Part shown: in pieces, positions 1 to 8,194 of the stretch | Numbering within the stretch: the first letter of the stretch is position 1 | Layout: each line of letters starts with the position of its first letter | Source: CAYGVT01 sp964353355 | Lineage (GTDB): Archaea; Thermoplasmatota; DTKX01; GCA-020343715 | Reading direction: 5' to 3' | Length of the DNA: 62,532 nucleotides | Assembly (NCBI GenBank): GCA_964353355.1 | Contig: CAYGVT010000015.1 | Location: 1-62,532, forward strand | Position numbers and translations under genes: made by a program | Notes under the pieces: generated by a model | The model's input: the letters and a program-made list of their open reading frames with translations, nothing else | The model's database searches: none | Told to the model about the DNA's origin: nothing

Positions 1-1030
1 GCTCCTCGGCGAGAGCCTCTCGGCTTTCCACCGGCGCCTGCTCGACAGCCCCTTCGAGGCGATCGATCTTGGGTTCAGGTACGAGAAGGAGACGAACACG
101 GTCATCGGCCCCAGCTACCAGGCCCTTTGGCACTTCGGCAACGTGAGGTTCGACGTCGAGGAGCTGGACGCGCTCCTCGACGCGCTCGCCCGCGAGAACG
201 CGAGGCTCGGGCAGCGCCTGGGCCTCGGCATCGGGGAGCGGACGGCCACGGACGCCACGCCCATCGAGACGTGCCGCGACGACCCGACGGGCACCTGGAA
301 CGGGCACTACAAGAGGCGCATGGTGAAGCTCGTGCTCACGCAGGACGTGGGAACGTGGCTGCCCCTGGCGTGGAAGGTCATCGGAGGCACGCAGAGCGAG
401 GGCGTCATCCTCATCGAGATGCTCGAGAAGGCGAGAGGGCGGCTCGGCCAGGGAGCGATGGACGAGACGTTCTTCGACGGCGGCTTCGCGAGCAACGAGA
501 ACCTGGCGAGGGTGGCCGTGCTCCTCAAGCTGAGGGCGCGGTACAACATCTCGGAGGGCTGGGTCGGGAACGTGAGGTTCCCCCGGGACGGCCCGGAGGC
601 GGGGGCGCGGTCGCCCGCGGAGGAGGTCGAACGGCTCTACGAGGAGCGGTGGGTGGAGGACTGGTACCGCCCCGGGGCGTCGCTCGAGCACAAGATGGAG
701 TGCCTCGTCAAGGCGGGGGAGTATGAGGCGGTGGCGATGCACTTCCGCAACGCGTACATCGCGTCGTACGAGGAGGCCCCGGCGGGCGTGCTGGACGAGT
801 ATCACACCCGCAACAACATCGAGGGCGAGAACGGGCATCTCAAGGAGCACTACGACCTCGAGCGGGGTCTGAACGTTGTCGGGGAGCGGGCGGTATCGCG
901 CCATCTGCTCTGGACGCTGATTGCGGCGCACATCGTGGCGATGGTGCGCCTGCAGCACGGCGTAAAGGGCAACCTGCTCTCGACCACGCACATCCTGTGG
1001 TGGGGATATAACGAGGTGATTAGCGCCTGA
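1..1030 (+). CDS. DDE transposase of an insertion sequence (5' end cut by window edge)
   Basis: Reading is open from base 2, so the N-terminus lies outside the window; the first ATG inside (143) is internal. The protein looks like an IS4/IS1182-type DDE transposase. Acidic residues that fit the catalytic triad are the Asp in ATDATPIE, the Asp in DETFFDGGF and the Glu in NNIEGENGHLKEH. A basic C-terminus follows. No stop or frameshift interrupts the visible part, so this is the only apparently intact copy here. Two decayed relatives lie at about 6.6-7.6 kb and 11.7-12.35 kb. The exact IS family is inferred from motif layout, not from a search. Confidence 0.8.
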   Translation, partial: LLGESLSAFHRRLLDSPFEAIDLGFRYEKETNTVIGPSYQALWHFGNVRFDVEELDALLDALARENARLGQRLGLGIGERTATDATPIETCRDDPTGTWNGHYKRRMVKLVLTQDVGTWLPLAWKVIGGTQSEGVILIEMLEKARGRLGQGAMDETFFDGGFASNENLARVAVLLKLRARYNISEGWVGNVRFPRDGPEAGARSPAEEVERLYEERWVEDWYRPGASLEHKMECLVKAGEYEAVAMHFRNAYIASYEEAPAGVLDEYHTRNNIEGENGHLKEHYDLERGLNVVGERAVSRHLLWTLIAAHIVAMVRLQHGVKGNLLSTTHILWWGYNEVISA

Positions 1031-1034
1031 GCAG

Positions 1035-1090
1035 CGAGGTGGCCATGATGTGATTTCCAACGGTTTCGAGGGCCAGTTGGAAAGGCCCTC
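1035..1090 (+). repeat. 3' flank shared with a second element copy
   Basis: These roughly 56 bases just past the transposase stop match 12295-12350, next to the third element copy, at about 84% by eye. The shared sequence begins cgaggtggccatgatg and ends at aggcccct. It probably belongs to the right end of the insertion sequence. No terminal inverted repeat can be assigned because the left end is outside the window. Confidence 0.5.
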
Positions 1091-1154
1091 ATGCTGAGTC
1101 GATTCCACCGAAATCCAAATATAGGGGCAGCACATAACCCATTTTGCTGATTTC

Positions 1155-3272
1155 ATGCCCCTTAAGTTCCGTCCCGATGTCATAGAAAAGGTCCGCGAGG
1201 GAAGCGTCACCATGCAGTTCGGACTGTGGCGCCGCCCGCGCGTGGTCGCAGGCCGCGTCTATGACGTACCGAGCGTCGGTACGGTCCGCGTCACGGCCGT
1301 CGAGAAGGTCGAACTCAGGAGGGTCACGCCGTGGGAGGCGGAGGCCTCAGGCGCGACGAACGTCGCGCAGCTCATGGAATGGCTCACGGAGGACAAGCCC
1401 GAGGCCGACATCGAGGAGGGCTTCGCCTATCGCATCAGGTTCAGGTTCATCGGCCCCTCTGATGGGGGGGGCGATGAGCGAGAGGGGGCCACGACCGAGG
1501 AGGGCGGGGAGAAGGCGACGGAGGCGGGGGGGGGCGAGGGCAAGGCCAAGGGCGCCGCGCAGAAGGCGCGGGCCAAGGAGGTCGAGGCGAAGGCCCCGCC
1601 CGCGCCTGCCGTGCAGCCCAAGGCCATACCATCGGACCTGCTGCAGTGGTTCGACCGCGACCCGTGGCACGTCGAGTACCTGGTGGGGCTGCAGTCCGGT
1701 GTGTGGCGCAACGCCGACGACCTCGCCGGCACCCTGGGCACCGATGCCGCGACGGTGAGGCGCCGGCTCGGCGACCTGCGCAAGCGCGGGCTAGTCAACT
1801 CCCATCGGCACCACGGCTACCGGATCACCCCTGAGGGCCAGGGCGCGCTCGCCCGGATGTCCGAGGGGGGGGAGAGGGCCGCCGCGGCCACGAAGGAATG
1901 GGTCGCAGGCCGGTCCGACGGTAGCGACGTCCTGTCCGCCCTCGGTGACGGCGAGTGGCACAACGCGGATAAGGTGGCCGGGGTCGTCGGATTGAGCGTC
2001 GTGTCGGTGCAGCGCCGCGTCGCGGCGCTCCGCGACCGCGGCCTGGTGGAGTCGCATCGCCGACGCGGCTACAGGCTGACCGTGAAGGGAAGGGCCGCGG
2101 CCGGCCCTGCGCCAGCGACCAAGGAGGCCACCGCGGAGGAGGCGGCGGCGCCAACGCCAGCCTCCGCGCCCGCACAGGCCCCCCTGGGCCCGGACATGGC
2201 CCCTCCGCCCGCCGTCGTGGGCGCCGCGAGCGCACCGCAGAAGGTGGAGGCGCCGAGGAGCATGGTCGCGCCCGTCCCCGCGAGCCTGCTCGAGTGGCTC
2301 GGGAACAAGCCCTACCGGAGGGACCTACTGCTCACGATGCGCCCCGGCCGGTACGTCTCGTCGGGCGAGATGTCGACGAGGCTCTCGACCTCCATAACCA
2401 CCCTCCACGGCCGGCTGAAGACGCTCAAGGAACGCGACCTCGTGGACGCGCAGCCCCGCCTGGGGTACACGCTCACGGACCTGGGCGAGCGGGCCTCCGC
2501 GGTGCTCCGCGTGCTGGCGTCAAAGGGCAGGAACGAGCCCGTGGGCGCCGAGGCGTTCCTGAGCGCTGAGCCCCCCAGCTGGGGGGAGCCATCCCAGGGC
2601 GAGGTCGTCGAGGCCGCCCCCGTGCGCGCCGCGAGGCCACCGGGCGTCACGAGGCTCTCGCCGGGGGGCGAGTGCGGCTTCTGCCGTGCGACGTTGACCC
2701 AGGGCGCCCGCGAGGGATGGGTCAGGCTGCTCCAGACGCATCTCGAGGCGCAGTCGGACCCGTCCAACAAGGGCGCGCCCATACCCTGCTCACGCGGCGT
2801 GGCGGAGGACGCCCACTGGTTCCTCATCGTGGAGCGCGACCCGCTGGCCGAGGGCCACTGCAAGCTCATCTGCAAGGAGCACGTGGCGGACCTGGTCGAG
2901 CTTGGGGAGCTCGCCCTCCGGGACCATCGCTTGGCCTCGGCGAGGGACGCGCTGGCGCGGGACCTGCCGTTCGCGACCGAGGTGGTATCGTCGCTCGACC
3001 CGCGCATCGTAGACGTGACGGTGCTGGCGGGCCTCGAGCATGGCGTGCACCTGTGCTTCGACCTGGTCCCACGGTACCGGATGGACCTCCCTGGCATCCG
3101 GTCGCTCGCGTCGGTCAGGGCGCACTACGACGACCTCTCGCTCGTGCGCAAGCGCAGGCTCTGGGAGGAGCGGCGCGACCACATGCAGGAGGTCGCCAGC
3201 AGGCTGCGCGAGGCGGCGGCGCGCATCCTCCGGTCCCACGCAGTGCATGGAGTGACGCTCTCGGAGCCGTGA
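1155..3272 (+). CDS. PUA/ASCH-like domain + three winged helices + degenerate HIT domain fusion
   Basis: A 705-residue soluble protein. Residues 1-100 resemble a PUA/ASCH-type RNA- or nucleotide-binding fold. A charged Ala/Glu-rich linker follows. Three winged-helix units (about 160-228, 258-312, 376-448) end in the same 'RGLV.SH...GYR.T..G' type wing, suggesting duplication. Residues 506-645 look like a HIT domain: a CGFC start, a central GHCKLICKEH stretch and GVHLCFDLVPRY where HIT enzymes have H-x-H-x-H. Only the first His of the triad remains (H, C, D), so nucleotide hydrolase activity is doubtful. A charged helix ends the protein. A TATA-like box (ccaaatatagg) lies about 35 nt upstream of the ATG. 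The domain combination suggests a nucleic-acid-binding regulator; the function is unknown. Confidence 0.75.
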   Translation: MPLKFRPDVIEKVREGSVTMQFGLWRRPRVVAGRVYDVPSVGTVRVTAVEKVELRRVTPWEAEASGATNVAQLMEWLTEDKPEADIEEGFAYRIRFRFIGPSDGGGDEREGATTEEGGEKATEAGGGEGKAKGAAQKARAKEVEAKAPPAPAVQPKAIPSDLLQWFDRDPWHVEYLVGLQSGVWRNADDLAGTLGTDAATVRRRLGDLRKRGLVNSHRHHGYRITPEGQGALARMSEGGERAAAATKEWVAGRSDGSDVLSALGDGEWHNADKVAGVVGLSVVSVQRRVAALRDRGLVESHRRRGYRLTVKGRAAAGPAPATKEATAEEAAAPTPASAPAQAPLGPDMAPPPAVVGAASAPQKVEAPRSMVAPVPASLLEWLGNKPYRRDLLLTMRPGRYVSSGEMSTRLSTSITTLHGRLKTLKERDLVDAQPRLGYTLTDLGERASAVLRVLASKGRNEPVGAEAFLSAEPPSWGEPSQGEVVEAAPVRAARPPGVTRLSPGGECGFCRATLTQGAREGWVRLLQTHLEAQSDPSNKGAPIPCSRGVAEDAHWFLIVERDPLAEGHCKLICKEHVADLVELGELALRDHRLASARDALARDLPFATEVVSSLDPRIVDVTVLAGLEHGVHLCFDLVPRYRMDLPGIRSLASVRAHYDDLSLVRKRRLWEERRDHMQEVASRLREAAARILRSHAVHGVTLSEP

Positions 3273-3279
3273 GGCGCCG

Positions 3280-4122
3280 TCATCGATCGGCGGGCCTTGG
3301 CCCCCTGAGCAGGTCCCACATCGACACGAACGCGCACACGACGAAGGCCGCTATCCCGGTCGCGATGACCATCGACTGCATCGCGCCGATGGTCTCGTAC
3401 TTGCTGCCCGACGATATCGTGTCCCACCTGAGGGCGATGACTGTCATCGCGAGGGCGATGCCGGCGAGGATGATGAAGACGAGCCCGACCCACGTGAAGC
3501 CGCCCGGGAATCGGCGAGCGGTGCGCACCTTGGCCTTGGCCCCCGGTGACGCGCCCTCGGGCACAGGTGCCGCTGGCTTGGCGGGCGTGGCGGACGTGGC
3601 GGGCGTGGCGGGCTTGGCGGGCTTGGCGGGCTTGGCGGGCGTGGCGGGCTTGGCTGACTTGGCTGGCAACGCCCGCTCGTCATGAGCCTTGGTGCCTGCC
3701 TCCGCGGGCGCCGCAAGACCTTGGACGGCCGCCGAGGGCTCGGGCGTCACCTCGGCACCCCCCGCCTCGGGTGGCGCGACGCTCTCGGCCCCCTCGGGCG
3801 CCGCGATGCCCTCGGGGGATTGCTCCTCCCACTCGGACGGGGGCACCTCCCGCTTGGGCGTCACGATGGTCTCGGCGACGGCCGCCTCGAGCATGGCATC
3901 GATGCCCTTGTCGTGGACCTCCCCCTCCGCCACGAAGACCGCGCCGCACTCGGGGCAGCTCTTGGAGTCGTGGGGCACCCTGGCCCCGCACTCGGGACAG
4001 ACGTAGTCCGTCTCCTCCGCCCAATCGAACACCGTGTCGCACACGGGGCACCTCTCCGCGCCCTCTGTGAACGCGGAACCGCACTCCGGGCACGTGTACT
4101 CGCTGGGCTCCTCGTCGGTCAA
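3280..4122 (-). CDS. Zinc-ribbon two-TM protein with WDT loop (paralogue 1 of 3)
   Basis: 280 residues. The start is a TTG at 4122, chosen because GGAGGT sits 6 nt upstream. The N-terminus carries two zinc ribbons (CPECG...CPVC and CPECG...CPECG). A long acidic/Pro-Ala linker follows, including an Ala-Pro-Lys repeat. Two TM helices end the protein, joined by a short loop containing RWDT...G...ETIG.MQ. The same TM-loop-TM core occurs in the proteins at 11022-11618 and 27797-28279. The zinc ribbons probably face the cytoplasm and the loop the outside, but topology is inferred. Its stop lies 7 bp from the stop of the convergent gene at 1155-3272. Function unknown. Confidence 0.8.
   Translation of the reverse strand: MTDEEPSEYTCPECGSAFTEGAERCPVCDTVFDWAEETDYVCPECGARVPHDSKSCPECGAVFVAEGEVHDKGIDAMLEAAVAETIVTPKREVPPSEWEEQSPEGIAAPEGAESVAPPEAGGAEVTPEPSAAVQGLAAPAEAGTKAHDERALPAKSAKPATPAKPAKPAKPATPATSATPAKPAAPVPEGASPGAKAKVRTARRFPGGFTWVGLVFIILAGIALAMTVIALRWDTISSGSKYETIGAMQSMVIATGIAAFVVCAFVSMWDLLRGPRPADR
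3577..3668. repeat. 9-bp tandem repeat coding Ala-Lys/Thr-Pro units
   Basis: About ten near-perfect copies of a ggcgggcNt-type nonamer lie inside the linker of the zinc-ribbon protein, encoding alternating Ala, Pro, Lys and Thr. The repeat keeps the reading frame, so copy-number changes would only alter linker length. Confidence 0.85.
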
Positions 4123-4320
4123 GCCTTGACCTCCATGGAGGAAGGGATACCCTCCGGTCTCCTCAATCGAGGGGTTGGAGCGTATTTCAATCTTTTGGCC
4201 TGGTTATTGTGGAATGACTCGGTTTGCCCCCTGCGGGCCCCGGCTGCGCGTCCCAAGCCTGGGTTTTCGACAGTAAATGCCAAATACACGCCCCCTGGTT
4301 AGGGGGCACGGAGGCCTTGA

Positions 4321-4581
4321 ATGCGCTTCCTCAGATGCTCTGCCTGCGATGCAATCGCCGTCGTGCGTAGACAATCGAAGGAAGGTCACCCAGAGTACGC
4401 CTGCCAGACCCACGCCGTCGAGGCTGGGTGGACGCGCATCTGCTCCGTGGACGGGTGTGATCGGCCCCCGAAGTTCAAAATAGAGTACAGGGTCATGGAG
4501 AAGCGCGCCCTCATGACCACGTGCCCCGAGCACTTCCGTATATTGCCTGATGATATGACCGAGGTCTTCAGGATGGAATAG
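4321..4581 (+). CDS. Small Cys/His-rich putative zinc protein (paralogue 1 of 2)
   Basis: 86 residues, starting with ATG; GGAGG lies 6 nt upstream. Metal-binding candidates are CSAC near the N-terminus, then C..H, C-x4-C in CSVDGCDRPPKF and C-x2-H in CPEH. The layout is repeated in the 132-residue protein at 7749-8147 (CTVSGC..PKF and CEAHF), so the two are paralogues. It ends 53 bp before the histidine kinase at 4635 and reads in the same direction; they may be co-transcribed. No known family was recognised. Confidence 0.7.
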   Translation: MRFLRCSACDAIAVVRRQSKEGHPEYACQTHAVEAGWTRICSVDGCDRPPKFKIEYRVMEKRALMTTCPEHFRILPDDMTEVFRME

Positions 4582-4634
4582 GATGACTAATCCAATCGAG
4601 CACGGAGACGCGACATCGGAGCCTGGAGGGATGC

Positions 4635-6455
4635 GTGTTGAATGGTGAGATGTCGCCCCAGACGAGACAGCATCTGCTGGACCTGTTCTCCTCGGATGCA
4701 TGGGTGTCCAAGGATGGGGTCATCCAGCTCTCGAACGACTTCCTGAAGGACCGCTTTCGCGACCTGCGGGCATGGGACGACCCGACGGGTCATGCCTTCT
4801 GGGAACTCTTCGATGGGAACAACGCGACCTTGGCCAGGAAGGCCTACGACGACTGGAGGGCGTCTGGTCAGATGACCGTGCATTTCGGGGTGACCGGGCC
4901 TGACCTCACCCAATCCACGGGCACGACCGAGGTCCACCTCTTCCATATGGGACCGTTCGAGATGGGTGTGATGGTCGACCCCTCATCCGTCTCTGGAGTC
5001 GAGCGTGTCAGGAACCTCGACACCTACATGCGGGTCTTCCAATCCTACATGCGTGAGGCGAAGATAGGGATGATCATCTTCGAGGAGGTCGCCCCTAGTG
5101 TCGATATCATCAAGCAGATGAACCAGGAAGCGGCGGACATCCTGGAACAGCCCCTCACGGCTCTGATCGGCAGGAACGTCATCGAGCTCATCACATCCGA
5201 GGAGCAGGAGCAGAAGGTCAGCCTCTTCGAGCAGCGACGCCAGGGTAAGCAGGACCTGCCGTACATCGAGGCAAGGGTCATCACGGGCAAAGGGGAGACC
5301 ATCACGGTCGAGGCCGTCCTCGGCGACATCACGTGGTACGGGAGGCCCGCTGGCTTCGTGATGTTCAAGGACGTGACGGAACGCTCTCTCATGTTCGCGG
5401 AGCTCAGGCGGTACGCCCAGGCGTTCGAGCTGTTGCAGGACACGGTCGTGCTGGCCGACGGGAGCTTCAACATCCTCTACGTCAACCCCGCCGGTCTCGA
5501 GCGATCGGGTTACTCGATCGACGAGGTCGTGGGCAAGTACGTGGGGGTGTTCGGGGGCATGGGCAAGGATGACAAGGTCGCCGATGAGCTGATGCGGAAG
5601 CTGATCCATGATGGCAGCTGGCAAGGAGAGGTAAAGGCTTTCCGGCGGGACGGGACCGACTATCCCGTCGACATCGTCGTGACCTTCCAGCGCGACCCGG
5701 AGGGCCACCCCCAGATGGTAACGGTGGTCTCGCGCGACATCTCCACCAGGAAGGCATCCGAGCGGTCATTGCGGCGAGCGCGGGAGCGCGCGGAGTTCTT
5801 CACCGACCTCATGTCGCACGACATCAACAACTACATCCAGGGGATTATGGGCAGGCTCGAGCTCCTTTCCAAATCCGATTTGTCACAGGAGCAGGTAAGG
5901 CATGTCAATCGCGCCATCGAGCAGGCCCTGAAGACCTCGGACCTGACGGCGAGGGTGCGAAAGATATCCCAGGCCCAGCACGCTGGGGCGCTTCTGCCAA
6001 TCGACCTGATCGCGGTGGTGAACGAGGCGCTGGAGGACCTCCGGCTCAAGTGGAAGGACCGCGCGTACACCGTGAGAGGCACGTACCCCCCGGCCCGCGC
6101 GGTGGTGCTCGCGGACGAGCTCCTGAAGGACCTCGTCATCAATATCCTCGATAACGCCATCAAGCACTCGCCCCAAGCCTCCGACATCGAGGTAAGGGCA
6201 AAGACGCGCACGGAAGGTCGGAGGACGTTGTGGCGACTGGAGGTCGCGGACCACGGCCCGGGCATCCCGGACGCGCAGAAGGATGAGGTCTTCTTCAGGT
6301 TCGTCCGAAAGGGCTCGGCGGAGGGCTCAGGTCTGGGGCTGTCGCTCGTCATGGCCCTGACCGAGCGCTACAACGGCAGGGTATGGATCGAGGACCGTGT
6401 GCCCGGCGAGCATTCGCTCGGGACGAGGGTGGTCTTGGAGCTCCCCGCTGCATGA
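4635..6455 (+). CDS. Soluble PAS-domain sensor histidine kinase
   Basis: 606 residues with no membrane segment, so a cytoplasmic sensor. There is a divergent N-terminal sensory region, then two PAS domains (about 130-255 and 262-375; the second has the typical LADGSFNILYVNPAGLERSGY core). The dimerisation/phosphotransfer helix has SHDINNYIQGI with the phospho-accepting His near residue 395. The ATPase domain is complete: N-box NILDNAIKHS, DHGPGIP and GSGLGLSL. It should autophosphorylate on His; no response regulator is nearby. The start is uncertain: GTG at 4635 or TTG at 4638, with GGAGGG at 4625-4630; the TTG has the better spacing. Confidence 0.9.
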   Translation: MLNGEMSPQTRQHLLDLFSSDAWVSKDGVIQLSNDFLKDRFRDLRAWDDPTGHAFWELFDGNNATLARKAYDDWRASGQMTVHFGVTGPDLTQSTGTTEVHLFHMGPFEMGVMVDPSSVSGVERVRNLDTYMRVFQSYMREAKIGMIIFEEVAPSVDIIKQMNQEAADILEQPLTALIGRNVIELITSEEQEQKVSLFEQRRQGKQDLPYIEARVITGKGETITVEAVLGDITWYGRPAGFVMFKDVTERSLMFAELRRYAQAFELLQDTVVLADGSFNILYVNPAGLERSGYSIDEVVGKYVGVFGGMGKDDKVADELMRKLIHDGSWQGEVKAFRRDGTDYPVDIVVTFQRDPEGHPQMVTVVSRDISTRKASERSLRRARERAEFFTDLMSHDINNYIQGIMGRLELLSKSDLSQEQVRHVNRAIEQALKTSDLTARVRKISQAQHAGALLPIDLIAVVNEALEDLRLKWKDRAYTVRGTYPPARAVVLADELLKDLVINILDNAIKHSPQASDIEVRAKTRTEGRRTLWRLEVADHGPGIPDAQKDEVFFRFVRKGSAEGSGLGLSLVMALTERYNGRVWIEDRVPGEHSLGTRVVLELPAA

Positions 6456-6611
6456 CGCACGAAGGGCGCAGGGCATTCCCCATGCCCGTTTTGTCTTGTG
6501 AACATCTTGGGGAATCAGAACGGACGCAATCTGGATCGACCGGAGAAGATTCGCGCCCGTTAGCACACGCTAGTGTCCCAGGGGGCCTGGCGGAGCCATG
6601 ACCCCAGGGAT
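6456..6611. other. Intergenic stretch before element remnant
   Basis: No coding or RNA signal was seen between the kinase stop and the first recognisable codons of the decayed transposase. It may include the left end of that element, but no inverted repeat was found. Confidence 0.4.
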
Positions 6612-7560
6612 GGGCTTATGGACGCAAAAAAACCGACGACAACATAAAAGGTTACTGCAACCGGTTCTTCCCGGTCTTCGAGAGTCGGTCCGACGAGCGC
6701 CACCAGGACTTCCAGCACCCTGGCGAGACCATACACACGACCACGGTCGCCGAGTTCCTGAAGCACCTCGACGACCGGGCCATCTGCAAGGTGCTCGACC
6801 GCCGGAACAAGACCGCCCCAGGGTAGGACAGGTACCCGGGGACGGCCGTCTTCAGGGCGGTGGTCGCCTGGATGGTCATGGGTACGAGGAGCCTCCCCGC
6901 CTTCCACGGGTGGCTCCTTGACAGTCACTACGACGCGCTCGAGATGGGCTTCAACTACGACAAGCGGACCGGCCAGGTGCTCGTCCCGAGCTACCAGAGC
7001 CTCTGGTACTTCGCGACCGTGAGGTTTCGACGGCGGGTTCACGGGCGACGAGAACCTATCCAAGGCGGCGGTGCTCCCCCGCCTCGATGCTTGGTACAAG
7101 GTCTCCGAGGGCTGGGTCGAGGAGGCCATGTCCCCGCGGGAGGGCCCCGGCGAGCGCACGCCGAGGGAGGAGGTCGAACGCCTCTCTGAGGAACGCTGGA
7201 TGGAGGGCTGGTGCCGTCCGCGCGTTCCTGTCGAGTACAAGATGTGGGTGCTGGTCGAGGAGGGGGAGTACGAGTTGTCGCGATGCGCTTCCGCGACGCG
7301 TACATGGCCAGGTACGAGCGGGACCCGGAGGAGGTCCTCGACGAGTACCAAAAGCGGAGCGACTGCGAGGACATCAACGGCCACGTCAAGGAACACTACA
7401 GGCTCGCGAGCGGGCTCCTCGTGGTGGGCATGAGGGTGATCACGCGGCACATGACATGGACCCAGGTGGTGATGCACGTGGTGGTGATGATCCGGATGCA
7501 GCACGCCGTGACGGAAATCCGCCTCTCGACGATTCACATCCCGTGCTGTTCAGGGCCAGA
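6612..7560 (+). pseudogene. Decayed transposase, copy 2 (stop, internal deletion, frameshift)
   Basis: Same family as the transposase at the left edge. The N-terminal part reads in frame 2, with an in-frame TAG at 6824-6826 and then a good match (LPAFHGWLLDS, PSYQSLWYFATVRF). At about 7027 it jumps from the VRF codons directly to the FDGGF codons, losing about 325 bp that include the first catalytic Asp. The middle part reads in frame 3 to about 7265, where a 1-nt deletion moves the C-terminal part (DEYQKRSDCEDINGHVKEHY) back to frame 2. The element cannot make its own transposase. Confidence 0.85.
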
Positions 7561-7647
7561 ACAGGCGAGCCGGAGACCGTTGCCGATTTCTCTAGGAAAG
7601 GGGGGTGTAAGAGAGACGCCCGACTAGGCCCACCACTAGATTGCGCA

Positions 7648-7660
7648 CCATTATATAGGG
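7648..7660 (+). promoter_or_regulatory. TATA-like promoter element
   Basis: An AT-rich box (attatatagggg) stands out in GC-rich surroundings about 95 nt upstream of the small zinc protein at 7749, leaving a leader of about 65 nt. Confidence 0.4.
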
Positions 7661-7748
7661 GTACAATCATCTCTCCCCCAGTGCCAGAAGTTCACGGTTT
7701 TTTCTTGGAGATGGCCGTGTTGCAGGCATCGGTCGGGAGCTGAGGACG

Positions 7749-8147
7749 ATGTTACGGACCTGTGAGCGCTGCGGCAGCCTCGCCATGTTCCTCATCGAGC
7801 TTCCGTCGGGCCAGCAATGCACCATCTGCCATTCGTGCCTTGACGCTGGGGCCGTACCATGTACGACCGTCAGGACACCCTGCACCGTGTCCGGGTGCTG
7901 CGCCACGCCCAAGTTCATCGTCGAGGAGACGGGCCCGGTCCTACAGGTCCTCGCTCTGTGTGAGGCGCACTTCAAGACATACACCGGTATGATCAGTCAG
8001 GCAATCCGCCTACCGTGGGCATCTGTCAATGATATCGCCATGACGCAGTCGCTGATTGGTAGCTTCTCCCGTCCGTCCGGGGAACGGGAACATCCCGAAT
8101 CGGTTCGCAGGGAAGGCCAGGAGGATGTCTGCACACCAATAGATTGA
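7749..8147 (+). CDS. Small Cys/His-rich putative zinc protein (paralogue 2 of 2)
   Basis: 132 residues. Likely metal ligands: CERC near the start, CTIC..C, CTVSGCCATPKF and CEAHF. The last two blocks match the 86-residue protein at 4321-4581 (CSVDGCDRPPKF, CPEHF). The last 35 or so residues have no counterpart there and are poor in structure. It stands alone between a transposase remnant and a promoter for a secreted protein. Function unknown; a structural zinc-binding protein is the cautious call. Confidence 0.65.
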   Translation: MLRTCERCGSLAMFLIELPSGQQCTICHSCLDAGAVPCTTVRTPCTVSGCCATPKFIVEETGPVLQVLALCEAHFKTYTGMISQAIRLPWASVNDIAMTQSLIGSFSRPSGEREHPESVRREGQEDVCTPID

Positions 8148-8168
8148 TTAACGCTCCATCCGTTGGCA

Positions 8169-8180
8169 GTATAAAATAAA
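8169..8180 (+). promoter_or_regulatory. TATA box for secreted protein gene
   Basis: The AT-rich box gtataaaataaat begins 26 nt before the ATG at 8195. At this spacing transcription should start at or next to the start codon, although a weak ribosome-binding sequence (gaggtg) is also present. Confidence 0.6.
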
Positions 8181-8194
8181 TTGAGGTGGTTTGG

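Noticed and set aside
7749..8147. The small zinc protein as a fragment of the transposase zinc finger
   Set aside because: Its Cys/His layout matches the separate paralogue at 4321-4581 and not any part of the transposase copies.
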